The translations under genes and the position numbers were made by a program. Under the pieces are notes generated by a model. The model saw only the letters and a program-made list of their open reading frames with translations. It searched no databases and had not been told where the DNA came from. Of a stretch of DNA of 64,000 bases, positions 6,769 through 14,444 are shown piece after piece (the first letter of the stretch is position 1; each line of letters opens with the position of its first letter). Source of the DNA: Archaeoglobus sp. JdFR-24 (GTDB taxonomy: Archaea > Halobacteriota > Archaeoglobi > Archaeoglobales > Archaeoglobaceae); assembly GCA_002011215.1 (NCBI GenBank), contig MTML01000137.1:5-64004 (forward strand). The letters run 5' to 3'.

Positions 6769-9498
6769 TTGAATGAAAATTTCTTTAAAGTGAGACCAGA
6801 GATTCAGGAGGCAATCAAAAAGGTAGTTTCTTTGATGCTTGTACTTGTGGCTCTCTCATTTCTTCTCACATTCGTATCATCTCTGGATTTCAGTAGAACC
6901 GGTCTCAGTGGGTTCATTGGACTTGGCCCACATGAAAAAAAACCACAGGAGTCAACTCCGGACATTCAACAATTGGAACCATATAAAAACATCCCCGTCT
7001 CAATGGCTGAAGCAAATCTTGCAAATCTTCACAAATCGATGAATCCACCACAAATCCCGATATTTTTTGTTGAAGGGTTGAATACATACACAAATAAGCT
7101 CCGACTCTATACTGCTGTAGAATACCTCGATGGAAAATGGATTAAGGAATCTGTGGATTATGGAGATACAGTAGTTATTAAAACGACAGGGCATGTAACC
7201 AAATACCGTATCACTCCTGTGATTCCATTCTCACTTCATATCCCAGTTGCAAAAGATACCGCATATGTAACGATTCCTGCTAAATTTGATCAGGATACTG
7301 GAACCTATCTGATCACTCAGAATCTCACGCAGCCTTATGATGCCTTCTCAACATCCTGGAAGATTGAAGAACCCGGTAGTGTTGTCTCCTCCTCAAAATA
7401 TACTGAACTCAAACTCTCTCAAAGAGATATTAAAAGAGTGAGGAGTCTGGCACAGGAAATAACTGCAAATGCACTTACAGATTATGAGAAGGTTGTTGCA
7501 ATAATGAAATATTTGAAGGAAAACTACGAATATGATCCAAATTACAAACTCCCACCAAAAAATGTCGAACCGGTCACGTACTTTTTATTTGAGAACAAAA
7601 AGGGGGTTTGCAGGGAGTTTGCTACTGCATACATCGCATTAGCAAGATCTATAGACATCCCTGCTAGAGCTGTAATAGGGTATCTTGCAAAACCAATTCC
7701 GGAAAACCAGACGGTTATGGCCTCTCAGGCACACATGTGGGTTGAAGTAAAATTTGAAAATGGATGGCTGGAGATAGATCCCACGCCTCAACCCAAGAAT
7801 ATGGTTCCAACAATAACTGAAATCACCTATTCAGACCCATTTGCTCAAAAGGGAAAGAATTTCATCGTCAAAGGCTATGTCATGACTGAAGATGGATTTC
7901 CAGTTCCTGACGGATTTGTTGAGATACATATAAAGAAAAACAAAACTGAAAAAGGAATCCTCCTGGGTGTCCTTCAGATTAATCGTGGATGGTTTGAAGG
8001 TAAAGTTAAAGTTCCAGACGTTTCTGGGAAATACCACGTTATAGCCCATTACGTTGGTAGTTTGAAGTTCAAGGAGTCATGGAGTGATCCAATAATAAGG
8101 ATTTACAGCCCTCCTGAGCTAAAAGTGCAAATACCGGATAAAATTGCCTCGGGAATACCGGTTAATTTAACGGGTAGAATAGTTGATTACAACGGCACAC
8201 CCCTAAGCAGTACATATATTTACCTCAGAGTAGATGGAAGAATCGTAAAAAGTGTGAAAACGGATGATGATGGGTTTTTCACGCTTGATCTTCTGATCAA
8301 GAAAGAAGGATTACATCAGGTATCAATTGAATATCCGGGTTCTGGGTATATACTTCCCTTGTCCATAAATAAAATTGTTGATGTGGGGAGAATCGAACTT
8401 TTGATTGAGAACAAAACTGCAATCAAAGGGAAAGATTGGGAATCGGAAGGTAAGATTTTTTTTAAGGGTGAGCCCTTTGAGGGGGCAGTAATAAAATTTT
8501 TCAGAGATGACTTTCAGGTTGAATCGATAGCAGACATAAACGGATCCTTTAAGATTAAAGGAAAAATACCAGAGGATTTCGAGCTTGGAGAAGTTTATAT
8601 AAATTTCACCATCGCTGGTGTGGGTTTCGAAGATGCCGTTAAGCTAAATGTTAAGGCAGAGACAGAAATGGACGTCTCGTTTACCAGAGAAGGTAATAAA
8701 TCTTTTGTATATGTTTTACTCAGAGAAAAGGGGAGAAATGTGCCAGCATTCGGGACGATAAAAATAGGTGACAGAACAGCTCAAACGAACTCAAACGGTC
8801 TTGCGGTTTTTGAATATGATAATCTTCCATACAGATTGAATATTGTTTTTGAAGGCAACAAGAAATATCTTCCTACAGCAAAGGAAATCAGCACGACATC
8901 ATTTCCTTACTGGGCTCTATCTCTGCTTTTGCCAATTATCGCCTATATACTAATAACTCGCTACAGAAAAATCAGGGCAAAATACATTGTATTTGAAATT
9001 GAAAGAGAGGAAGAGGATTTACCGCTCATATGGGATGTAAATGAAGACATAAAAATCAGGATTAAGAATTACGGAGATGGTGTTTTGAGAGTTCTTATGG
9101 ATGATACACCTCTGGGCACCCATGAAAAGGGTCTTGAAATAATCGTGGCTTTTGAAGAGGCGGGAAAGCACAAATTTGTTGCAGAAAGGTTAGTAGATGG
9201 AAAGGTCAAAGAAAGGGCTGAAATAGAACTTCAAATAATGAATTACAGGGATGCAATCATCGCTGTGTTCTCAAGGTTAGTCAAAAACTTGGAAAACATT
9301 AAAAATATAGATTTGGGTGATTACACTGCAAGAGAAATCCTTAAAATGTTAAATGCACTGAACGGAAAATCTGAAGGAAGAAAATTGCTGAGACTCTTTG
9401 AACTCTCTAAGTATGCCCTCAAGGAAGCTGATAGAAAGGATTTTGTTGAAGCTTTCAGAGCCTATCGTTCTGTCAGGGGTGATGTGGGTGCGAAGTGA
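6769..9498 (+). CDS. Membrane-anchored transglutaminase-like surface protein
   Basis: 909 residues from a TTG start. An N-terminal transmembrane helix (about residues 17-38) is followed by a large exterior part. The transglutaminase core has Cys281 (KGVCREFATAY), His322 (AHMWVEV) and Asp337 (EIDPTPQ). Then come several beta-sandwich repeats of carboxypeptidase-regulatory or Ig-like type (about 370-700). A second transmembrane helix (about 714-731) and a cytosolic tail of 170 residues finish the chain. The family hydrolyses or crosslinks peptide bonds; the target here is unknown. First gene of a five-gene operon with MoxR and DUF58 genes, overlapping the next by 17 bp. Confidence 0.85.
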   Translation: MNENFFKVRPEIQEAIKKVVSLMLVLVALSFLLTFVSSLDFSRTGLSGFIGLGPHEKKPQESTPDIQQLEPYKNIPVSMAEANLANLHKSMNPPQIPIFFVEGLNTYTNKLRLYTAVEYLDGKWIKESVDYGDTVVIKTTGHVTKYRITPVIPFSLHIPVAKDTAYVTIPAKFDQDTGTYLITQNLTQPYDAFSTSWKIEEPGSVVSSSKYTELKLSQRDIKRVRSLAQEITANALTDYEKVVAIMKYLKENYEYDPNYKLPPKNVEPVTYFLFENKKGVCREFATAYIALARSIDIPARAVIGYLAKPIPENQTVMASQAHMWVEVKFENGWLEIDPTPQPKNMVPTITEITYSDPFAQKGKNFIVKGYVMTEDGFPVPDGFVEIHIKKNKTEKGILLGVLQINRGWFEGKVKVPDVSGKYHVIAHYVGSLKFKESWSDPIIRIYSPPELKVQIPDKIASGIPVNLTGRIVDYNGTPLSSTYIYLRVDGRIVKSVKTDDDGFFTLDLLIKKEGLHQVSIEYPGSGYILPLSINKIVDVGRIELLIENKTAIKGKDWESEGKIFFKGEPFEGAVIKFFRDDFQVESIADINGSFKIKGKIPEDFELGEVYINFTIAGVGFEDAVKLNVKAETEMDVSFTREGNKSFVYVLLREKGRNVPAFGTIKIGDRTAQTNSNGLAVFEYDNLPYRLNIVFEGNKKYLPTAKEISTTSFPYWALSLLLPIIAYILITRYRKIRAKYIVFEIEREEEDLPLIWDVNEDIKIRIKNYGDGVLRVLMDDTPLGTHEKGLEIIVAFEEAGKHKFVAERLVDGKVKERAEIELQIMNYRDAIIAVFSRLVKNLENIKNIDLGDYTAREILKMLNALNGKSEGRKLLRLFELSKYALKEADRKDFVEAFRAYRSVRGDVGAK

Positions 9499-10585
9499 AT
9501 ATCTCAGGGCAATCACTCTTACAATTCTTTTTGGGATGATTTATGTATTTGTGGATTACCAGTCACGCATATTCGGCAGGACATTATTCATCATCGAGAA
9601 TGAGGCGTTAATAGCGATTTACTCATTTCTCTTAGCATACATAATTCTTGGTATTTACAGATATACCTATCCAATCAAACCCTTTGCCCTCTCAATTGCA
9701 CTCTATCTTATTCTGAAAGTTATTACTCTCTCATTGGCGAGATTCAGTATCTTTGCGATAGTGTATACGTTTGTTAATTCCATGGACACTTACTTTTTGC
9801 TTTTCTTCATTGGCTTTGCGTTGGCGAGAGTTGAACTTCCACTTGAAAACACCAGATTTGAGAGATACTTGAAAATAATACAGCCAGTAATCTCGGCCAC
9901 CGGACTGTTAATAATGGGATATATGGGTTTTCTTATCATCTCAAATCTGCCGTTTGATCCTGATAAAACTCAGAAAATAGCCTATGGCTTTTTTATGTTC
10001 CTCCTGATCCTTGCAGCAACATCTCTGGCCAATTTATCAGATAGCGGTGCTGCGAGGTGGTTGAGGGACTCAAGAACTTTTCTTCTCATTTTTCTGGTAG
10101 TGGTATCTACATATTATGTTTTTTTGAGACCATTAATACTCAAAAGAATGGGTCTTGTTAATTTTGTTGAGTGGGCTCTCGTTGTGATGTTACTGTTGAA
10201 ATTCTCAACTGATTTCAGACGATCTCTGGTTGTGGAAGAAAAGGAAGCTGTTGGAGTTCACAGGCAGAGACTTTCTTACAAAAAAGATGAAATTATTCAA
10301 GCACTTGATAGCGCAAGAAGACTGTTTGTTGAGGAGGGTAAAAAATCCCCTCTTGTAGCCGCTCTTTCGAGGATTCTGTTTGATGCTGGGTGGAGTGAAG
10401 AAAGGGTTGCCCGCTTGATATCACCACTGGTATCTTATTCTGATGAAAAAATTCCTAAATTCGCTTTTAACTGGGAAATTAGGATAATAAAGAGTAGGAA
10501 TAGAAAAAGAAGGTTGAATGTTGTTAAGGAAATTGAGGAAATTATTAGGAAGGAGGGTGTTGAAATTGGATCTAAGAACGTTTAG
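9482..10585 (+). CDS. Polytopic membrane protein of the transglutaminase/MoxR operon
   Basis: About 367 residues from the ATG at 9482, which overlaps the upstream stop. Roughly seven or eight hydrophobic segments occupy residues 10-235. A cytosolic C-terminal domain of about 120 residues follows, rich in Lys/Arg/Glu. No recognisable enzyme motif. Its place between the transglutaminase-like protein and MoxR suggests it is the membrane partner of a MoxR-driven assembly or surface-maturation system. The open frame begins upstream at 9398, but that part lies inside the previous gene. Confidence 0.75.
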   Translation: MWVRSEYLRAITLTILFGMIYVFVDYQSRIFGRTLFIIENEALIAIYSFLLAYIILGIYRYTYPIKPFALSIALYLILKVITLSLARFSIFAIVYTFVNSMDTYFLLFFIGFALARVELPLENTRFERYLKIIQPVISATGLLIMGYMGFLIISNLPFDPDKTQKIAYGFFMFLLILAATSLANLSDSGAARWLRDSRTFLLIFLVVVSTYYVFLRPLILKRMGLVNFVEWALVVMLLLKFSTDFRRSLVVEEKEAVGVHRQRLSYKKDEIIQALDSARRLFVEEGKKSPLVAALSRILFDAGWSEERVARLISPLVSYSDEKIPKFAFNWEIRIIKSRNRKRRLNVVKEIEEIIRKEGVEIGSKNV

Positions 10586-11531
10586 TCAGAAAAGCTGGAA
10601 AATAATAAGTTCAGTTTGCAGTGTGTATGTTGGAGATTCAGATATAGTTGAGAAAATGCTTGCAGCATGTCTTACCAATGGAAATGTGCTTTTTGAGGAC
10701 TATCCGGGCCTGGGAAAAACATTGCTTGCGAAGGTTTTTGCAAAAGTAATCGGTTCAGACTACAGCAGAATCCAGTTTACACCTGATCTGCTTCCGGCTG
10801 ATATTACTGGAACGAAGGTCTGGAGACAGAGTACGGGACAGTTTACACTTGTTAAGGGTCCAGTATTTACCAATGTTTTGCTGGCGGATGAAATAAACCG
10901 AAGCCCGCCAAAAACCCAGGCTGCTCTTTTAGAAGCCATGGAAGAAAAACAAGTTACTATAGAGGGAGAAACGTATCCTCTATCTCCTCCATTCTTTGTG
11001 ATAGCAACTCAAAACCCTATAGAGCAGGAAGGGACTTATCCACTTCCTGAGGCACAGATGGATCGATTCCTCCTGAGAATGTCTCCGGGATACCCAACTG
11101 ATGTCGAATCTGAGATGGAGATTCTCAGGAGAAGGATTGAATGGAAAAAAGACGACCCAACCGACCAGATACGTCCTGTTGTCACACTAAATGAGTTCAG
11201 GATAATGCAACAAATTGTGGAACACATTTATGTTGACAGTAGTATTTTGAGATATATATCTGAGATTGTAAGGGCAACGAGAGAACATGAGCTTGTTGAG
11301 ATCGGTTCAAGTCCAAGGGGAGGTCTGGCACTTCTCAAAATCTCGAGGGCACTTGCAGCGATGAATAACAGGGATTTTGTTATACCTGACGATGTTAAAA
11401 GGGTCGCAGTTGAGGCTCTCTCCCACAGACTGATTTTGAATGTTGAATATCTGATTGAAGGAATCCGACCTGAGAGTGTTATCGAGGACGTGCTGAAAAC
11501 TGTGAAGGTTCCCAAGACGGTGGAGAGATGA
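10566..11531 (+). CDS. MoxR-family AAA+ ATPase
   Basis: AAA+ ATPase of the MoxR group, about 321 residues. Walker A is YPGLGKT, Walker B is LLADEINRSPP, sensor 1 is IATQNP, and the MoxR-specific PLPEAQMDRFLL is present. These ATPases act as chaperones for assembly of metal or membrane complexes, usually with a DUF58/VWA partner, which is the next gene. AGGAGG at 10551-10556 sits 9 bp before TTG 10566, giving the family-like N-terminus; an ATG at 10518 is the alternative. Its stop overlaps the DUF58 start as ATGA. Confidence 0.92.
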   Translation: MDLRTFSQKSWKIISSVCSVYVGDSDIVEKMLAACLTNGNVLFEDYPGLGKTLLAKVFAKVIGSDYSRIQFTPDLLPADITGTKVWRQSTGQFTLVKGPVFTNVLLADEINRSPPKTQAALLEAMEEKQVTIEGETYPLSPPFFVIATQNPIEQEGTYPLPEAQMDRFLLRMSPGYPTDVESEMEILRRRIEWKKDDPTDQIRPVVTLNEFRIMQQIVEHIYVDSSILRYISEIVRATREHELVEIGSSPRGGLALLKISRALAAMNNRDFVIPDDVKRVAVEALSHRLILNVEYLIEGIRPESVIEDVLKTVKVPKTVER

Positions 11532-12814
11532 AAGTTAGAAAAGGTACGTTTGTCCTGTTAAAGACAGCATTATTTTTGCTCGTATTTGGGATTATCTTAA
11601 CGTCTTATGAGCTGGTAGCACTCTCAGCTTTTCCAATTCTCCTTCTTCTCACTCCCACGCTTCCAGTTAGAGTTAGAGTTTTACATCATACAGTAGAAAA
11701 CGCGGGGTATGTTGGTGAGGAGTTTAAAGTCACCATCACTCTCAAAGCGTCAGGTTTTGGTATTGTAAAGATCTCACATGAATTGCCCGATCATTTTAAA
11801 CTCTCTGATGGGAGTAATGCTGTTGCAAAATTCATAGTCGGCACGAATACATTTCAAATTGTATATTCTGCAATCCCGACAAAGAGGGGGAAATATGATC
11901 TTGACAGGCTGGTGATTCAGGTTGAGAATCCTTTTTTAACTGGTAGACTCTTTATCAGCGAAATAGAATTGCCTGTTCACATAGAGGTCAGGCAAAGGAT
12001 ACCCAAAATACTGAAAATAGGGGTTCACAGGGGGATAGCGACGTCTCCAATGCCCGATATTGATATATCCAAAATAGGAGTTCCGGGTACCGATTTCAGG
12101 GAGATCAGAGAGTATGTAACAGGAGATCCTGTGAAATTCATTAACTGGAAGGCAAGTGCAAGAAAAAATGAGGTTATGGTCAATCAGTATGAGGTCGAAG
12201 GTAAGAAATCTATCTGGATTTTTCTCGATGCAAATCCATACATGATGCACGGAAAATTAATACGAAACTATTTTGAGGCTGCAGTGGAAGCCACAAATGC
12301 GCTTGCTTACTATTTCACTCAAAGAGGTTTCAGGGTAGGTCTCTACATTGTAGGTTATGGGAGATATATCTATCCTGATACTGGCAGGAGACAGTTTAGA
12401 AGGATAGGCAATGAATTGATTAAGATTGAACCTTCTGAAAAATTTGAAAGTATGGAACAGGCAATAGAAAATGCAAAATCTCTTTTAATTACCTATAAAC
12501 CACTAGTGTACTTCATAACGAGAGTTGAATACTCAATGCCTGTAAAGGCCGTGTTGAAAGCCTCAAAAGTATCAAAGAAAGTCAGAAAGGTACCGGTTGA
12601 AGTAATATCTCTTGTTTCAAGAGATGTAAAAACTGAAAAGAATAATGGAGAATCTGACAACTCTCTGTATAGTGGCTCTCTCCCTGAAGTCGCAGTAAAA
12701 ACACTTATAAATTCTGTTGAATCGAGAATCAGAGCTTCTGGAGCAAGAGTTGTAGAATGGGATATAAGTACACCATTAACACAGGTTTTGCTGAGAGAGG
12801 TGATCTTTGCATGA
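11528..12814 (+). CDS. DUF58-domain protein (MoxR partner)
   Basis: 428 residues. Two N-terminal transmembrane helices (about 8-48) precede a beta-rich domain. The DUF58 signature follows: GTDFREIREYVTGDPVKFI with NWKASARKNE just after. A VWA-like region begins at WIFLDANPYM; the metal-site motif is degenerate (DANP rather than DxSxS). DUF58 proteins pair with MoxR ATPases and anchor them to the membrane. It overlaps moxR by 4 bp, so the two are likely made in a fixed ratio. Confidence 0.88.
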   Translation: MKVRKGTFVLLKTALFLLVFGIILTSYELVALSAFPILLLLTPTLPVRVRVLHHTVENAGYVGEEFKVTITLKASGFGIVKISHELPDHFKLSDGSNAVAKFIVGTNTFQIVYSAIPTKRGKYDLDRLVIQVENPFLTGRLFISEIELPVHIEVRQRIPKILKIGVHRGIATSPMPDIDISKIGVPGTDFREIREYVTGDPVKFINWKASARKNEVMVNQYEVEGKKSIWIFLDANPYMMHGKLIRNYFEAAVEATNALAYYFTQRGFRVGLYIVGYGRYIYPDTGRRQFRRIGNELIKIEPSEKFESMEQAIENAKSLLITYKPLVYFITRVEYSMPVKAVLKASKVSKKVRKVPVEVISLVSRDVKTEKNNGESDNSLYSGSLPEVAVKTLINSVESRIRASGARVVEWDISTPLTQVLLREVIFA

Positions 12815-12874
12815 TTTTAAACAACTGTTGGTTGAAGGCAATGTACTGTTAATTGGTGACAATTTTGGTAACAG

Positions 12875-12928
12875 TTTTAGGGGTAACAGGTATGAAACCA
12901 ATTTTAGGGGTAACAGGTATGAAACTGA
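12875..12928 (+). repeat. 27-bp tandem duplication of ribosome site and start codon
   Basis: TTTTAGGGGTAACAGGTATG plus AAAC occurs at 12875-12898 and 12902-12925 (period 27), both including AGGGG and an ATG in the same frame. A degenerate third copy (TTTTGGTAACAG) lies at 12863-12874. The unit length is a multiple of three, so both ATGs open the same gene. Confidence 0.9.
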
Positions 12929-13611
12929 GAAAAAAGATGGATGATGAAACACTTGTTAGGGCGAAAAAAGGTTTTACTGGAAAGACTAATTATCTTTTTT
13001 TTGCGTCACTTATAAATCTACTTCTTGCAGAAATAGCGGCTTATCAGGCGTTAATAGCCTTTTATAAGTCCCCTCTGAGTTTGCTCGGCTCGAGATATTT
13101 CCCGGTAGAATCACTGTACCTTGTGGTGATATCCATTCCTGTTTTACTGCTCCTTTTTAGAAAGAATCCGTTCTCATTCGGCTTCTTTTATTTCTTGATA
13201 CTCATCAGCATTGGAAATTTGCTTGCAACAAGCGAATTATTCTATGCTTTTCTTGACGCTCTATATGCCGTGAAATTTGATCAGCTCGCATCATATCTTA
13301 ATTCAATATTCTCACCATATAAGGAAATGCTCATACTGGATCCACTGCTGATTGTAGTATGGCTTTTTGTTCTTTCTCAGATGGTATGGCTCTCCATGGA
13401 GAAAGGAAGAGATATGGAAGAACGGGGGATGAGAGCTCGAAACATAGTTTTTTTCCAGTGGGGATTTGCTTTTATCTCAACTTACATAATATTTCTTCTC
13501 TACCCATATATTTTTGGTTTTAACTTCGTCTTTGCAGATCTCCCTCTGATTCTTATTGGTTTTATAGGTGTTGTGCTCTTTGTTTTGGCCTCCTACTTAA
13601 TCTCGAAATAG
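12919..13611 (+). CDS. Polytopic membrane protein, end of the MoxR operon
   Basis: About 230 residues from the second of two duplicated start codons. Five to six hydrophobic segments (for example FASLINLLLAEIAAYQALI and LPLILIGFIGVVLFVLASYL). Nothing recognisable beyond membrane topology. An alternative start at 12892 (first repeat copy) adds nine residues. It follows DUF58 after about 100 bp and probably belongs to the same system. Its last 20 bp, including the stop codon, are tandemly duplicated directly downstream, next to the mobile element. Confidence 0.7.
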   Translation: MKLRKKMDDETLVRAKKGFTGKTNYLFFASLINLLLAEIAAYQALIAFYKSPLSLLGSRYFPVESLYLVVISIPVLLLLFRKNPFSFGFFYFLILISIGNLLATSELFYAFLDALYAVKFDQLASYLNSIFSPYKEMLILDPLLIVVWLFVLSQMVWLSMEKGRDMEERGMRARNIVFFQWGFAFISTYIIFLLYPYIFGFNFVFADLPLILIGFIGVVLFVLASYLISK

Positions 13612-13631
13612 CCTACCTAATCTCGAAATAG
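13592..13631. repeat. 20-bp tandem duplication at gene end
   Basis: CCTACTTAATCTCGAAATAG at 13592-13611 is repeated with one change (C for T) at 13612-13631. The first copy holds the last codons and TAG of the preceding membrane-protein gene; the second ends 1 bp before the conserved end of the mobile element at 13633. Confidence 0.9.
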
Positions 13632-13632
13632 A

Positions 13633-13828
13633 AGTGAACCACTCCCAGCTTTCGCAAGATCTCATCTACCGAGATAGACAGCCCTCTCAGCCTTCCAGGC
13701 AGAAGCTTCGATGTCGGGAGAGAGCTTGACTTCGTGTCCCGCCCTTGGAATAGAGGGTAATGTGTAGTGTTATAAACAACTTGCGGGCTCTCTCTATCGG
13801 AAGGAGACTTCCCGCCCGCATTGATTAA
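13633..13828 (-). mobile_element. Non-autonomous IS200/IS605-type element (long form)
   Basis: A 196-bp element with a near-identical relative at 27899-28021. Read on the minus strand it begins TTAATCAATGCGGGCGGG. A subterminal hairpin follows (13783-13819: GCGGGC/GCCCGC enclosing GGAAG-loop-CTTCC). The conserved right end runs from GGGACACG to GGGAGTGGTTCACT. The right end holds nested stems (13681-13725), an ATCTC/GAGAT hairpin (13659-13675) and a CTT-GCGA-AAG GNRA-type hairpin (13649-13658). No terminal inverted repeats, hairpin ends and no ORF match palindrome-associated elements mobilised by IS200/IS605 transposases. The right end resembles the RNA-coding end of TnpB elements, which is inference. 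Confidence 0.75.
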
Positions 13829-13850
13829 ACTCAGTTTTCACAGATACAGA

Positions 13851-14444
13851 TTATCTCTCGATCAGGTTGTAACCCTCTTTTAAGGCCTTCAGGTTCATAT
13901 CGACTATTTTTTCGGGCAGTATATTTCTTATAGCCTCTTCCAGCTCCGCATATCCAAAAGGCAGGTCGATGATTTTTGCCAGTGTCCCAATCACCACAAC
14001 GTTAGTTGCTTGAACGCTTGCAACTCTTTCGGCGACTGATGAAGCATCAACCACGTAAACTTCTTCGGTAAGCTCTTTCAATTTGCTTACAATTTCATTG
14101 AGTTCTGGATAGGATGCCGAACCCACGGTAACAGTTGTTGGTTTTATTGGTCTCTTGTTGAGAATAACCTTCGTCTTTTCGTGAAGATACATACCATATC
14201 TCAAAGCCTCAACCGGTTCGAGTGAGATCAGAACATCGGCCCCTCCAAAGGGTATGAGGGGAGAATAAACATCTCCAATTCTAACATGCACCTCAACACT
14301 CCCTCCACGCTGTGCCATGCCATGTGTCTCTGCAGTAATCACATTTATTCCACTTTTCATAGCTGCTCTTGCGAGGATCGTTGCGGATGTAAGAGCTCCC
14401 TGTCCCCCCACTCCAGCAATCAGGATGTTTATAGCTGAACTCAT
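13851..14444 (-). CDS. iorB: Indolepyruvate:ferredoxin oxidoreductase, beta subunit
   Basis: 197 residues; the gamma-type domain of 2-oxoacid oxidoreductases. N-terminal INILIAGVGGQGALTS, then ETHGMAQRGGSVEVHVRIG and SLEPVEALRYG are the family hallmarks. With IorA it oxidises aryl pyruvates from aromatic amino-acid transamination to aryl-acetyl-CoA, reducing ferredoxin. The ATG at 14444 overlaps the iorA stop as ATGA, fixing the start; the longer frame to 14513 lies inside iorA. Confidence 0.94.
   Translation of the reverse strand: MSSAINILIAGVGGQGALTSATILARAAMKSGINVITAETHGMAQRGGSVEVHVRIGDVYSPLIPFGGADVLISLEPVEALRYGMYLHEKTKVILNKRPIKPTTVTVGSASYPELNEIVSKLKELTEEVYVVDASSVAERVASVQATNVVVIGTLAKIIDLPFGYAELEEAIRNILPEKIVDMNLKALKEGYNLIER

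Noticed and set aside
13633..13828. CRISPR repeat or array
   Set aside because: Only two copies 14 kb apart, over 100 bp long, with no regular spacers.
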